From an uncultured bacterium (lineage in GTDB: Bacteria > Cyanobacteriota > Vampirovibrionia > Gastranaerophilales > Gastranaerophilaceae): 64,000 nt of DNA. Positions 26,618 to 35,755 of the stretch are shown in pieces (within the stretch, counting starts at the first letter, position 1; every line of letters starts with the position of its first letter). The stretch lies in the NCBI GenBank assembly GCA_949299935.1, contig CASGCE010000033.1, positions 62,001 to 126,000 of the forward strand, read 5' to 3'. Made by a program: the position numbers and the translations under genes. The notes beneath the pieces were generated by a model. That model made no database searches and was not told the origin of the DNA. It worked only from the letters and a program-made list of their open reading frames with translations.

Positions 26618-26646
26618 TTGCTTTTTTATCACAATTGTTTTATAAT
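26618..26646 (+). promoter_or_regulatory. adhE promoter
   Basis: TTGCTT (26618-26623), 17-base spacer, perfect TATAAT (26641-26646). The leader to the ATG at 26746 is about 90 bases and holds the operator at 26651-26668 and a second TATAAT (26690-26695). Upstream, 26454-26617 contains no gene I can support. Confidence 0.7.
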
Positions 26647-26668
26647 GTAATTGTGAAATAAATCACGA
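26629..26668 (+). promoter_or_regulatory. Rex-like operator half-sites at the adhE promoter
   Basis: Three TTGTGA-type half-sites: TCACAATT (26629-26636), AATTGTGA (26649-26656, a perfect inverted repeat of the first, flanking the -10), and TCACGA (26663-26668), which pairs with TTGTGA at 26651 with six bases between. The last arrangement has the spacing of the Rex consensus (TTGTGA-N6-TCACAA) and sits at the expected start of transcription, where a repressor would act. CRP/FNR-type binding has similar spacing and cannot be excluded. Confidence 0.5.
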
Positions 26669-26745
26669 TAAATAACCGTAATTTTGTGATATAATTAGGT
26701 ACTTTATGAAATATTTTAAGTTATAATGAAAAAGGAGATAAGATT

Positions 26746-29418
26746 ATGGCAACAAAGAGTAAAAGGACGGTTGAAAAGCTGGAAAAGACGTTAAAGCGGT
26801 CTACTCTGGTAGATAATGCCGAGCAGTTGGAATTGCTTATCGAAAGAGTCAAGAAGGCTCAAAAGATATACGCAACGTACACACAAGGGCAGGTAGATGC
26901 TATTTTTAAAGCTGCCGCAACAGCAGCTGACAAGGCTCGTATACCATTAGCTAAGATGGCAGTTGAAGAAACAGGTATGGGTGTTTTAGAAGATAAGATT
27001 ATAAAAAACCATTTTGCTTCAGAATACATTTATAACAAGCACAAAAATGCCAAGACTTGTGGTATTATCAGTGAAGATAAAACGAATGGTATTAAAGTTT
27101 TTGCAGAGCCTTTAGGGGTTATAGCCGGTATTGTACCTACGACCAACCCGACATCAACAGCAATTTTCAAGGCTTTAATTGCTTTAAAAACGAGGAATGG
27201 TATAATCTTTTCACCTCATCCCAGAGCTACTAAATGTACGATTGCAGCTGCAAAATTAGTGCTTGAAGCTGCAGTGAAGGCCGGTGCTCCCGAGGATATA
27301 ATCGGTTGGATTGATATTCCATCAATTGACTTATCAAATCAATTGATGAAACACGAATCAATAGCATGCATATTGGCAACAGGTGGTCCCGGAATGGTCA
27401 AAGCAGCGTATTCATCAGGTAATCCGGCTTTAGGTGTGGGCCCCGGTAATGCTGCAGCTGTTATAGATGAAACTGCAGATATTAAAATGGCGGTTTCTTC
27501 TATTATTATGTCAAAAACCTTTGATAATGGTATGATTTGTGCATCAGAACAATCTGTTATTGTTGTAGATGAAATCTATGAAGAAGTGAAAAAAGAGTTC
27601 ATATACAGGGGTGCTCATCTTTTAAGCAAAGCTGACGAAAAGAAGCTTATGGCATTACCTTTTATTGACCCGAAACGAGGTACGGCACATCCTGCCATTG
27701 TAGGACAAAATGCACATAAAATAGCAGAGCTTGCCGGGTTTGAAGTTCCTGCAAATGCTAAAATATTACTCGCTGAAAGACCTTCTGTAGATTGGGAAGA
27801 TCCTTTTTCAAGAGAAAAATTATCTCCCATTTTGACTATGTATAAAGCGAAAGACTTTGAAGAAGCTGCAGAAATGGCATATGAGCTTGTTGTAAAAGGT
27901 GGTGCGGGTCATTCAGCAGACCTATACACTGATGCTCGTCATCAAGAAAGGATTGACAGATATGCCGAAAAAATGCCTACTTGCAGAGTATTAATCAATT
28001 CACCTTCAGCACAGGGTGGAATTGGTGATTTATACAATTTTAAACTAGAACCTTCACTTTCATTAGGTTGCGGTTCTTGGGGTAAGAATGCTGTATCAGG
28101 TAACATTGGTGTTGAACATTTATTGAATTACAAAACTGTTGCTGAAAGGAGAGAAAACATGTTATGGTTTAAAGTTCCGCCGAAAGTTTACTTTAAAAGA
28201 GGTGCGGTTGATTTGGCGCTTCGTGAACTTGAAGGCAAGAAACGTGCATTTATTGTAACTGACAGATTCTTATTTAATTCGGGCGCAGTAGATCAAATAG
28301 TAAATGTACTGGACGAAATTGGTATCGACCATCAGATTTTCTTTGATGTTAAGCCTGATCCGACACTGTCTACAATTAAGCAGGCAATGGAAATTATCAG
28401 ACCTTATGAGCCCGATATCATAATTGCACTTGGCGGCGGGTCTCCGATGGATGCGGCCAAGATTATGTGGTTAATGTACGAACAGCCGGATACTGTATTT
28501 GAAGATATTTCTATGAGATTTATGGATATTAGAAAGAGAATTTGTCGTATTCCTGATTTGGGCAAAAAAGCTACTATGGTAGCTATTCCTACAACCTCCG
28601 GTACTGGTTCTGAGGTAACTCCTTTTGCAATTATTACCGATGATGCAACCCACGTTAAGTATGCTATTGCTGACTATGCTTTAACTCCAAATATGGCGAT
28701 TATTGATCCGAATTTTGTAGATGGTATGCCAAAAGGTTTGACGGCTGCCTCCGGCATTGATGCTTTGGTTCATTCTGTTGAGGCTTATGTATCTGCGATG
28801 GCTACTAACTTCACAAACTCAAATGCATTGGAAGCTACAAAATTAATTTTCAGATATCTTGAAAGATCATACAATGAGGGGGCTAACGATCCTATTGCAA
28901 GAGAAAAAATGCATTATGCGGCAACTATTGCCGGCATGGCTTTTGCAAACTCATTCTTAGGTTTGTGTCACTCTATGGCTCATAAATTGGGTGCTATGTT
29001 TAATATCCCTCACGGTGTTGCTAATGCACTTTTGATTAATCAGGTGATAAAATACAATGCAACCGATTGTCCTAAAAAACAATGCGTGTTCCCGCAATAT
29101 AAGTTTCCGAACGCTAAGGCTAAGTACGGGCAAATAGCTGATGAACTTAAATTGGGCGGCAAAAACGATGATGAGAAAGTAGAGTTATTGTTATCTGAAA
29201 TAACAAGGTTGAAAAATGCCATTAATTTACCAAAATCAATCAAAGATTTCGGTGTAACCAAAAAAGATTTCTATGACAAACTCGATGAAATGGTGGAATT
29301 GGCATTTGACGATCAATGTACAGGTGCTAATCCGGCATACCCGTTAATGGAAGATATCAAAAAAATCTACATTGATGCTTATGAAGGTGTTGTAAGAGAT
29401 TATACAACCGAAAAGTAG
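26746..29418 (+). CDS. adhE: Bifunctional aldehyde-alcohol dehydrogenase
   Basis: Reduces acetyl-CoA to acetaldehyde and then ethanol, regenerating NAD+ in fermentation; forms spirosome filaments in known cases. The 890 residues comprise an N-terminal CoA-acylating aldehyde dehydrogenase (about 15-450, catalytic cysteine near 265 in GMICASEQS) and a C-terminal iron-type alcohol dehydrogenase (about 475-885; [23 protein letters not shown], and the metal histidines in [19 protein letters not shown]). ATG 26746 follows AAGGAG. Operator-like palindromes at the promoter suggest redox control. Closed by a very strong terminator. Confidence 0.97.
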   Translation: MATKSKRTVEKLEKTLKRSTLVDNAEQLELLIERVKKAQKIYATYTQGQVDAIFKAAATAADKARIPLAKMAVEETGMGVLEDKIIKNHFASEYIYNKHKNAKTCGIISEDKTNGIKVFAEPLGVIAGIVPTTNPTSTAIFKALIALKTRNGIIFSPHPRATKCTIAAAKLVLEAAVKAGAPEDIIGWIDIPSIDLSNQLMKHESIACILATGGPGMVKAAYSSGNPALGVGPGNAAAVIDETADIKMAVSSIIMSKTFDNGMICASEQSVIVVDEIYEEVKKEFIYRGAHLLSKADEKKLMALPFIDPKRGTAHPAIVGQNAHKIAELAGFEVPANAKILLAERPSVDWEDPFSREKLSPILTMYKAKDFEEAAEMAYELVVKGGAGHSADLYTDARHQERIDRYAEKMPTCRVLINSPSAQGGIGDLYNFKLEPSLSLGCGSWGKNAVSGNIGVEHLLNYKTVAERRENMLWFKVPPKVYFKRGAVDLALRELEGKKRAFIVTDRFLFNSGAVDQIVNVLDEIGIDHQIFFDVKPDPTLSTIKQAMEIIRPYEPDIIIALGGGSPMDAAKIMWLMYEQPDTVFEDISMRFMDIRKRICRIPDLGKKATMVAIPTTSGTGSEVTPFAIITDDATHVKYAIADYALTPNMAIIDPNFVDGMPKGLTAASGIDALVHSVEAYVSAMATNFTNSNALEATKLIFRYLERSYNEGANDPIAREKMHYAATIAGMAFANSFLGLCHSMAHKLGAMFNIPHGVANALLINQVIKYNATDCPKKQCVFPQYKFPNAKAKYGQIADELKLGGKNDDEKVELLLSEITRLKNAINLPKSIKDFGVTKKDFYDKLDEMVELAFDDQCTGANPAYPLMEDIKKIYIDAYEGVVRDYTTEK

Positions 29419-29429
29419 TTATTTAAATT

Positions 29430-29464
29430 AAAGCGGCCGGCGATTAATTATCGCCGGCCGCTTT
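29430..29464. terminator. Bidirectional terminator between adhE and a pilin gene
   Basis: Perfect 15-base-pair GC-rich stem (29430-29444 with 29450-29464), loop TAATT, flanked by AAA and TTT. Serves both convergent genes. Confidence 0.93.
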
Positions 29465-29466
29465 GT

Positions 29467-30180
29467 TTAATCACAAGTATCTTTACCGGTAAGACTTAGA
29501 CCGTCACATTTCAGGTAATTTAAATTACCTTTCAAAATTACCCATTCAGTGCAAGCATTGCCGTTGACGTACAAACTGTCTGTCAAATTACATCGTTGAG
29601 GGTTAAACTTATATGGAAGAACGTATCCTTCATTATTTATGGCAAATAAAAAAATATCTCTGCCTGTTTGATTAGGAGGATTTGGGCCGTTCACGTCTAT
29701 TCGGATAGTACCACAGGCATTTTGAGTCTCATATTGAGATGTGCAGGAACCCGTTGATTGAATTTGGATGTATGTTCCGTTTAAAAGTTTTGCCCCTGTA
29801 TAGCGCAAAATCCACATCGATGCAGCTTTCCCTGTTAGATTACCATATGTGTATGCGTAAGGTCGACATTCTAAGATCCCAGTGCATGTAAAAACAGTTT
29901 TTAAATACGGAATAATTTTTTCAAAAAGCATTGGAGAAAACGTTTTATAATTTAATTCCCCATCGTCTGTAATTGCACCGGTCAGCCATGTGTTTATAGG
30001 TCCATGTTCAACGACGGCCATTTGTACTGCGCTATTTAATAAAGTATAGGCTTCTTTAACTCTGGTTACGGTTTGTTTTTCCTGATAATTTGAGATAAGA
30101 GTAGGTATTGTCAAAGCTGCTACAATCCCAATAATACCCAATGTTATTAAAACTTCCGCTAAGGTGAAACCGCGTTTCAT
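29467..30180 (-). CDS. Type IV pilin-like protein with normal short leader
   Basis: A 237-residue pilin/pseudopilin with the leader MKRG^FTLAEVLITLGIIG, a hydrophobic helix (AALTIPTLISNY) and a soluble domain with several cysteines. The frame is open further upstream, but ATG 30180 follows AGGGGG and gives a canonical four-residue leader. In contrast to the two G9-tract pilins (561 and 51154) this gene needs no frameshift. It is convergent with adhE and shares its terminator. Substrate for the Pil machine at 15.7 and 59 kb. Confidence 0.88.
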   Translation of the reverse strand: MKRGFTLAEVLITLGIIGIVAALTIPTLISNYQEKQTVTRVKEAYTLLNSAVQMAVVEHGPINTWLTGAITDDGELNYKTFSPMLFEKIIPYLKTVFTCTGILECRPYAYTYGNLTGKAASMWILRYTGAKLLNGTYIQIQSTGSCTSQYETQNACGTIRIDVNGPNPPNQTGRDIFLFAINNEGYVLPYKFNPQRCNLTDSLYVNGNACTEWVILKGNLNYLKCDGLSLTGKDTCD

Positions 30181-30248
30181 ATTACCCCCTAAAATTGATT
30201 TATAGTATGCTATAATATAACCATAAATCATCGATTAACCGTGTTATT

Positions 30249-30294
30249 ACTGGATATTACCCAGTAAAATTATGTTATCATATCCAGTAAAATT
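30249..30294 (+). promoter_or_regulatory. Palindromic operator array upstream of the 30300 regulator
   Basis: ACTGGATAT (30249-30257) and its perfect inverted copy ATATCCAGT (30280-30288); an intermediate CCAGT (30261-30265) also pairs with ACTGG (30249-30253). CCAGTAAAATT occurs twice 23 bp apart (30261, 30284), about two helical turns. The last copy overlaps the -10 box TAAAAT (30288-30293) that ends six bases before the ATG. This is the layout of an autorepressed XRE gene. Confidence 0.65.
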
Positions 30295-30299
30295 GTCAA

Positions 30300-30515
30300 A
30301 TGGATGAAAAATTGTTTTATGAAAATTTAGGGAAAAGAATCAAATATCTGAGGGAAAATGCACACTTAACTCAAGAAAAACTTGCTGAAAAATCAGGGAT
30401 TAGCTTGGATTATTTAGGGAAAATAGAAGTTTGTATAAATAAGCCCGGATTAAAGACCTTGCTAAAAATTTCGAATGCACTAGAAATTCCAATAAAGTCT
30501 TTATTTGATTTTTAA
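30300..30515 (+). CDS. Small XRE-family regulator, likely autoregulated
   Basis: A 71-residue protein consisting of one XRE helix-turn-helix domain: LGKRIKYLRENAHLTQEKLAEKSGISLDYLGKIEVCINKPG, then LLKISNALEIPIKSLF. It resembles single-domain phage or plasmid-type repressors. ATG 30300 lies six bases after TAAAAT within a palindromic array, so it probably represses its own leaderless transcript. The neighbouring divergent pilin gene at 30180 shares the 119-bp intergenic region and may also be controlled by it. Confidence 0.88.
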   Translation: MDEKLFYENLGKRIKYLRENAHLTQEKLAEKSGISLDYLGKIEVCINKPGLKTLLKISNALEIPIKSLFDF

Positions 30516-30517
30516 CC

Positions 30518-30546
30518 TTGACAATAAGTTATGTCTTTTTTATTAT
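30518..30546 (+). promoter_or_regulatory. tRNA operon promoter
   Basis: Perfect TTGACA (30518-30523), 17-base spacer, TATTAT (30541-30546), 14 bases before tRNA-Cys. Confidence 0.8.
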
Positions 30547-30560
30547 AGAGAAACGAGTAC

Positions 30561-30631
30561 GGCGACATGGCCAAGTGGTAAGGCAGAAGCCTGCAAAGCT
30601 TTTACCCCCGGTTCGAATCCGGGTGTCGCCT
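30561..30631 (+). tRNA. trnC: tRNA-Cys (GCA)
   Basis: Seven-base acceptor stem GGCGACA / TGTCGCC, T-arm with GGTTCGAATCC, anticodon loop containing GCA (CTGCAAA). Discriminator base U at 30631, the identity base for cysteine. CCA is not encoded. Confidence 0.95.
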
Positions 30632-30645
30632 TTTCGTTTATTTAT

Positions 30646-30718
30646 GGGCGATTGGCACAGTTGGTAGCGCACCACATTGACGTTGTGGGGGTCACGTGTT
30701 CGAGTCACGTATCGCCCA
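30646..30718 (+). tRNA. trnV: tRNA-Val (GAC)
   Basis: Acceptor stem GGGCGAT / ATCGCCC, anticodon stem CCACA / TGTGG with loop TTGACGT (anticodon GAC), T-loop GTTCGAGTC, discriminator A at 30718. Fourteen bases after tRNA-Cys, same transcript. CCA not encoded. Confidence 0.94.
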
Positions 30719-30739
30719 GTTGTTTATTAAGTGACGAAT

Positions 30740-31975
30740 TTATATATGCCTGATGTATTTTTCGATATCATCATCAGATATCATTTCAGTTACGGCGACA
30801 AGAATTTTGTTTTTATCGAGTTTTAAGCCGCCGATTATTCCTGCAGTTTTCAATATTTCCAATGTTTTCTCAGCATCTTTAACTTCTATAACAAATTCAT
30901 TAAAGAAATTTTTATTTAGGGTTTTAATACCTTTTTCAGCGAGTTTTTTGGAAAGTTTATGTGCTTGTTTTGCGCAGAGATATCCGGCTTGTTTAAAGCC
31001 ATTTTCGCCCATTACGCTCAAATAAAGAGTGGCACAAAGTCCGACAAGTGCCTGATTTGAACATATATTGCTGGTAGCTTTTTCACGTTTAATATGTTGT
31101 TCCCGAGTTTGGAGTGTTAGCGTAAAGGCCTGATTACCTTCAGCATCAACGGTCCTTCCTGCAAGACGTCCCGGAAGCTGGCGCATGTATTTTTCTTTAC
31201 ATGCCATAAATCCGGCTGTCGGTCCGCCAAAACTTACCGGTATTCCTAATGTTTGGATATCTCCGACCATAATATCGCATTCAACGGGCTTAAGGATTGA
31301 TAATGTAGAAATATCAGTGCAAACCACAAGAAGTGTATTAACTTGTGGTACTTTTAGTATTTCGCCGTAAAAATCAGGTGTCTGGATTAAAACACAGGAA
31401 TAATCTGCCGTATTATCTGGAATATGGTCAAACCATTCGACCTTAACAGAGTTTGCGTGTGTATAGGTTTCAATAACTTTTTTATATTCAGGATTTAGTT
31501 GGTTTGAAACCAATACTTTGTCAATCTTTTTAATGCGAACAGTCATCAATATAGCTTCGGCACAGGCTGTTGCAGCGTCATAGACAGTTGCGTTTGCAAC
31601 ATCCATACCCGTAAGTCGGCAAATCATTGTCTGAAATTCATACATAATCTGCAGCGTACCTTGTGAAATCTCAGGTTGATAAGGCGTATACGCGGTGCTG
31701 AATTCAAACCTTTGCGCAACCTGGGAAATACATGCCGGTATGAATTTGTTATAACTGCCTACTCCCATAAAATTTATATAATCTGTTTTGTTACGTTTGG
31801 CGAGTGATTTGATATGCTTTTGTAATTCCATCTCGCTTATTCCCTCAGCAAGATCAAAATTATTCATAAGCGCCTTAGCGGGAATTTTTTTGAATAAGTC
31901 TTCTACGCCGCTAATGCCGATTTCTTCGCACATTGCCTTTTTTACACTGTCATTATGTACTAAAAAATTTTTCAT
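30740..31975 (-). CDS. gcvPA: Glycine dehydrogenase (decarboxylating) subunit 1
   Basis: N-terminal half of the P-protein of the glycine cleavage system, which decarboxylates glycine onto the lipoyl group of GcvH. The 411 residues show TAYTPYQPEISQGTLQ, the VYDAATACAEA segment, and DIQTLGIPVSFGGPTAGFMAC. In organisms with a split P-protein, the PLP-binding half is GcvPB; gcvPB is not adjacent and the next genes are tRNAs. The ATG overlaps the gcvH stop by one base (TAATG). The order is gcvT-gcvH-gcvPA. Confidence 0.93.
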   Translation of the reverse strand: MKNFLVHNDSVKKAMCEEIGISGVEDLFKKIPAKALMNNFDLAEGISEMELQKHIKSLAKRNKTDYINFMGVGSYNKFIPACISQVAQRFEFSTAYTPYQPEISQGTLQIMYEFQTMICRLTGMDVANATVYDAATACAEAILMTVRIKKIDKVLVSNQLNPEYKKVIETYTHANSVKVEWFDHIPDNTADYSCVLIQTPDFYGEILKVPQVNTLLVVCTDISTLSILKPVECDIMVGDIQTLGIPVSFGGPTAGFMACKEKYMRQLPGRLAGRTVDAEGNQAFTLTLQTREQHIKREKATSNICSNQALVGLCATLYLSVMGENGFKQAGYLCAKQAHKLSKKLAEKGIKTLNKNFFNEFVIEVKDAEKTLEILKTAGIIGGLKLDKNKILVAVTEMISDDDIEKYIRHI

Positions 31976-32355
31976 TATTCTAATTCTTCTTTATAATCTT
32001 CGTATTCTAAAAGGTCTGAAAATTCTGAATCGTCACCTGTTCTTTCGATTTTCACAAGCCAGCCGTTTTCGTAGCAGTCCTCATTTAAAATTTCCGGTGA
32101 ATTGACAATGGCGTTGTTTACATCAATAATTTTCCCGCTTACCGGTATATAAATCTCTGAGGCTGCTTTTACAGATTCTATTGTTGCAAAAGTGTCACCT
32201 TTTGTATATTCCGTATTAACTTCCGGTAACTCTACAAAAACTATGTCACCTAATTGCTCAATTGCATAATCTGTTAAACCGATTATATAATTCCCGTTAT
32301 CTTCCAGCAAGTATTCGTGAGATTTTGTGCATAAAATTTTTTCTGTAATACTCAT
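31975..32355 (-). CDS. gcvH: Glycine cleavage system H protein
   Basis: Lipoyl-carrying shuttle of the glycine cleavage system. The 126 residues include the hallmark GLTDYAIEQLGDIVFVELPE and the lipoylation site in ATIESVKAASE. The start lies one base after gcvT, with its ribosome binding site (AAGGAG) inside the gcvT end. The C-terminal end is somewhat acidic but the length is normal. Confidence 0.95.
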   Translation of the reverse strand: MSITEKILCTKSHEYLLEDNGNYIIGLTDYAIEQLGDIVFVELPEVNTEYTKGDTFATIESVKAASEIYIPVSGKIIDVNNAIVNSPEILNEDCYENGWLVKIERTGDDSEFSDLLEYEDYKEELE

Positions 32356-32356
32356 T

Positions 32357-33463
32357 TTAACTCCTTGTTACTTTATTCCTTTTTTGTATAAAAGGTCGTT
32401 TAACAACTTCGCCATCATGAAGTTTTTCTCTTATCATAACCTGAACTTTCGTTCCTAAGCAAATTTCTTTAATATTTTTTACATATGCCATTGCTATGTT
32501 TGCATTAAGAATCGGAGAAACTCCGCCGCTTGTTATTACTCCGACTTTTTCACCTTTGTAATAAACTTCATATTCGTGACGTGCGATAGATTTATCAAGC
32601 ATTTTTATACCGATAAGTTTCTTGGGCGCCCCGTTTTCTAATTGCTCCGTGATAACTTTTTTCCCGTTGTAATTATCAAGTTTATTCTTCGGTATGGACC
32701 AAGACAATCCTGCTTCAACCGGAGTCGTGTTTTCATCTAAATCGTTTCCGTATAGCGGCAGTGCTGCTTCAAGTCTTAAGGTGTCCCTTGCTCCTAAGCC
32801 TATGGGCATTACATTGTATTCTTTCCCCTCTTCAAGCAGTTTGTCCCATAAATATTCGACATATTCATTTATTACAAGAAGTTCAAATCCGTCTTCGCCT
32901 GTATATCCTGTCCTTGATATATACATAGGTATGTTAAGAAGCTTGTCTTCTTTTATCGTAAATGAATCCTGATTGTCTTTATATCCTAATTTACGGATTA
33001 AATCAATAGATTTTGGACCTTGAACCGCAATTAAGGATAAGTTATGTGATTGATTATCCAAATTTATATTATAACCTCTTTGATTCAAAGACATCCAGTT
33101 AATATCTTCATCTACTCTTGATGCGTTGCATACAATAAGATAGGTATTTTCTTTCAGTTTATAAATAATTAAATCGTCAATCAACCCGCCATTGCGGTTG
33201 GGAAGTTGGCAATATACAGCTTTACCGTTAGTTAGTTTGGAAATGTTTTGCGGGACAATTTTGTTTAAAAATTCTTCTGCATCTTCACCTATAACAAAAA
33301 TTTCTCCCATGTGTGACACATCAAATAAACCTACATTTTCTCGAACATTTTTGTGTTCTTCTATAATGGATGTGTATTGTACCGGCATATGCCAGCCCGC
33401 AAAATCAACCATTTTGGCACCAAGTTCGATGTGTTTTTCATGTAAGTAAGTTTTTTTGACCAT
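32357..33463 (-). CDS. gcvT: Glycine cleavage system T protein (aminomethyltransferase)
   Basis: Transfers the methylene group from aminomethyl-lipoyl GcvH to tetrahydrofolate, releasing ammonia. The 368 residues show FAGWHMPVQYTSI, LFDVSHMGEIFV, the folate-site segment SRTGYTGEDGFELL and the late YGNDLDENTTPVEAGL block. ATG 33463 follows AAGGAGGGA. First gene of the gcv operon. No glycine riboswitch is visible in the 75 bases upstream. Confidence 0.95.
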   Translation of the reverse strand: MVKKTYLHEKHIELGAKMVDFAGWHMPVQYTSIIEEHKNVRENVGLFDVSHMGEIFVIGEDAEEFLNKIVPQNISKLTNGKAVYCQLPNRNGGLIDDLIIYKLKENTYLIVCNASRVDEDINWMSLNQRGYNINLDNQSHNLSLIAVQGPKSIDLIRKLGYKDNQDSFTIKEDKLLNIPMYISRTGYTGEDGFELLVINEYVEYLWDKLLEEGKEYNVMPIGLGARDTLRLEAALPLYGNDLDENTTPVEAGLSWSIPKNKLDNYNGKKVITEQLENGAPKKLIGIKMLDKSIARHEYEVYYKGEKVGVITSGGVSPILNANIAMAYVKNIKEICLGTKVQVMIREKLHDGEVVKRPFIQKRNKVTRS

Positions 33464-33537
33464 ATTCCCTCCTTGTGTTTATTTTCTGATTTATAGGAGA
33501 AAATGTCAAGCATATTGATAAAATTTAAAATAAAATT

Positions 33538-34578
33538 CTAGGCTGATTCGGACAATTTCTTATATAATTCAATCTGTTTGTCAGATAGTGTCTTTGGAAT
33601 AATAATTTTAATTCTTGCATTTAAATTTCCGTATCCTCCCGATTTTTTAGGTAACCCGAGCCCTTTTAATCTCAGCATTTGTCCTGTGGAAGTTTTAGGC
33701 GGGATTTTTATACCTATTTTGCCGTGAAGAGTTTCAATATCCTTTTTTACACCTAAAACTGCTTGCGGTGGCGTTATTTCAACATCTTTTGTTAAATCAC
33801 AGCCTTCAATTTCATAATTATTATCTTTCATATGTATAACAAGGTAAAGGTCGCCTTTTTGGCCGTAGTCATCAGTTTTGCCTTCCCCTTTTACACGAAC
33901 TTTTTGACCTTCTTTTATGTCAGCCGGTAATTTTACCTTTATAGATTTTTGTTCTGATTTTATTCCGGTTCCGCCACATGCTGCACAAAATCCCCCGCCA
34001 GGTGGGCATTGACGACATTTTTCCATTTGATTAAATCTGACAGTTATTGGTTTTTGATCAAATAAATCTTTTGCTGTTACATTCAAATTCATTGTGGTAT
34101 CAAGATTTTCACTTTTTGTTTGTCGCCTGGACCTGGTGCTTTGTTGTTGTGAAGCTCCCCCAAAATCAAAGCCGCCAAAATCCATTCTACTGCTCCTTGT
34201 GGATTGGCCTGCTCCCATCATATCGCCAAATAATGAGCTGAAAAAGTCCGAAAATCCGCCTAAATCTTGACCGCCAAAGTTGAATGTTTGATAACCGCCT
34301 TGCCCGCCCCCAAAATTAAATTGTTCAAATCCCGGTGGTGGGGTGTATTCAGCTCCGCCTTGCCAGTTTGAACCTAAACTGTCATATCTTTGACGTTTTT
34401 GTTTGTCACCTAAAACTTCATAGGCTTCATTTATGTCTTTAAATTTTGTTTCTGCTTCTTTTGTTTTATTAACGTCAGGGTGATATTTGCGTGCAAGTTT
34501 TCTGTAGGCTGATTTTATTTCAGATTCGGTTGCTCCGCGTTTTACTCCCAATATTTCATAATAATCTTTGTATTGCAT
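33538..34578 (-). CDS. dnaJ: DnaJ-family co-chaperone with a single zinc site
   Basis: Hsp40 that delivers substrates to DnaK. The 346 residues have the J domain ([14 protein letters not shown]...HPDVN; HPD present), a Gly/Phe-rich linker (about 75-150) and the two C-terminal beta domains (substrate binding) with the dimer tail. The cysteine-rich region, normally four CXXCXGXG motifs, is reduced to CRQC and CAACGGTG, which would make one zinc site. It is intermediate between DnaJ and CbpA types. ATG 34578 follows AGGAG. Neighbours are not other heat-shock genes. Confidence 0.88.
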   Translation of the reverse strand: MQYKDYYEILGVKRGATESEIKSAYRKLARKYHPDVNKTKEAETKFKDINEAYEVLGDKQKRQRYDSLGSNWQGGAEYTPPPGFEQFNFGGGQGGYQTFNFGGQDLGGFSDFFSSLFGDMMGAGQSTRSSRMDFGGFDFGGASQQQSTRSRRQTKSENLDTTMNLNVTAKDLFDQKPITVRFNQMEKCRQCPPGGGFCAACGGTGIKSEQKSIKVKLPADIKEGQKVRVKGEGKTDDYGQKGDLYLVIHMKDNNYEIEGCDLTKDVEITPPQAVLGVKKDIETLHGKIGIKIPPKTSTGQMLRLKGLGLPKKSGGYGNLNARIKIIIPKTLSDKQIELYKKLSESA

Positions 34579-34640
34579 ATTTATCTCCTATTATTATGAT
34601 AATATAAAATATCATTATTACATTAATAATTAACTTTTTT

Positions 34641-34675
34641 TTAATAAAAAAGTACTTCTTTTGGAAGTACTTTTT
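34641..34675 (-). terminator. Intrinsic terminator after rplR
   Basis: Twelve-base-pair stem AAAAAGTACTTC / GAAGTACTTTTT, with a T run on the minus strand. Ends the rpsH-rplF-rplR unit. Confidence 0.88.
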
Positions 34676-34699
34676 CAGAATAAAATTAGCAAAATTTGA

Positions 34700-35068
34700 T
34701 TAGAACATTAAGCCGGCTTCGCGTGCTGCATCAGCCAGTGCTGCCACACGACCATGATATAAGAACCCTCCACGGTCAAATACAACACATTCAACACCTT
34801 TTGCTTTGGCTTTTTTAGCTATTGCTTCACCAACAACCTTTGCTGCTTCAATGTTACCACCGTGAGCAAGTTTTTCTTTAAGGTCCTTGTCAACTGATGA
34901 TGCAGAGCATATTGTTACGTGATTTTCGTCATCAATCAATTGAGCATAGATGTGTTTTGTACTTCTATATACAGCCAATCTTGGAAATTCAGGTGTCCCT
35001 GAAATTTTTGTTCTGATTGATTTGTGCCTTTTTTGCACTTGTGTTTTTCTCGTTTTTTGTTTAATCAT
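34700..35068 (-). CDS. rplR: 50S ribosomal protein L18
   Basis: Binds 5S rRNA in the large subunit. The 122 residues start [22 protein letters not shown] at ATG 35068 behind AAGGAAC (the frame is open to 35089, but without a ribosome binding site). Conserved parts are [18 protein letters not shown] and [26 protein letters not shown]. It is the last gene of this r-protein stretch: a terminator follows and rpsE, rpmD, rplO and secY, expected next, are absent. Confidence 0.97.
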   Translation of the reverse strand: MIKQKTRKTQVQKRHKSIRTKISGTPEFPRLAVYRSTKHIYAQLIDDENHVTICSASSVDKDLKEKLAHGGNIEAAKVVGEAIAKKAKAKGVECVVFDRGGFLYHGRVAALADAAREAGLMF

Positions 35069-35135
35069 TTTAGTTCCTTTCCAACCCAAACCTTCTTAAA
35101 ATAACAAATTCTAAGGGTTTATGCGGGCTTATTTA

Positions 35136-35675
35136 TTATTTTTTACCTGCTTTACCAGCTTTACGTCTAATATATTCACCTTCGTATCGGATTCCTTTTC
35201 CTTTGTATACTTCAGGCGGACGTTTACCTCTGATTTCTGCGGCTACGTCACCGACTGTTTGTTTATTTGAACCTTTAACAGTGATTTTTGTGTTTGCTTC
35301 AACAGAAATTGTAATTCCCTTAGGAGGGACAATATCAACCGGGTGTGAGTATCCCAATTGCATATTCAAAGTAGTGCCTTGCATTTGTGCACGGTAGCCA
35401 ACACCTTGAATTTCCAATTTCTTTTCAAAACCTTCTTTAACACCGTGTACAGCGTTTGCAACCAAAGTTCTGAATAAACCGTATAATGCATCGGTTTCTC
35501 TTGATTCACCTACTTTTGTCATGATAATACGATTATCTTCAATTTTTACTGCGATTTCAGGACGAACTTCTACTTTTTCTTCGCCCAAAGGCCCTTTTGC
35601 AGTAACTGTTTGACCTTCTATTTTAACCTCAACTCCTTGCGGAATTTCAATTGGTTTTTTACCTATACGTGACAT
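35136..35675 (-). CDS. rplF: 50S ribosomal protein L6
   Basis: Large-subunit protein near the elongation factor binding site. The 179 residues begin MSRIGKKPIEIPQGV and end with the signature RPPEVYKGKGIRYEGE plus basic tail. Normal length; follows rpsH in the standard spc order with about 80 bases between. Confidence 0.98.
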   Translation of the reverse strand: MSRIGKKPIEIPQGVEVKIEGQTVTAKGPLGEEKVEVRPEIAVKIEDNRIIMTKVGESRETDALYGLFRTLVANAVHGVKEGFEKKLEIQGVGYRAQMQGTTLNMQLGYSHPVDIVPPKGITISVEANTKITVKGSNKQTVGDVAAEIRGKRPPEVYKGKGIRYEGEYIRRKAGKAGKK

Positions 35676-35755
35676 TTTAATTTCTCCTTTTGGTATATTT
35701 AATACATCTGATAAACTTTTCTACCAATTATGTTTATCTTTGGATTAATAATCCA

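Noticed and set aside
26438-26632. Minus-strand open frame upstream of adhE
   Set aside because: No ribosome binding site, low-quality composition, and it overlaps the adhE promoter and the promoter of the 26441 gene.
30180-30231. Upstream extension (MIYGYIIAYY...) of the 29467 pilin
   Set aside because: ATG 30180 has a ribosome binding site (AGGGGG) and gives a canonical short leader; the extension has no support.
30505-30753. Open frame across the tRNA region
   Set aside because: It is a translation of tRNA-Cys and tRNA-Val, both with full cloverleaf features.
33464-33537. Glycine riboswitch before gcvT
   Set aside because: Only 75 bases lie between dnaJ and gcvT, with no recognisable aptamer core.
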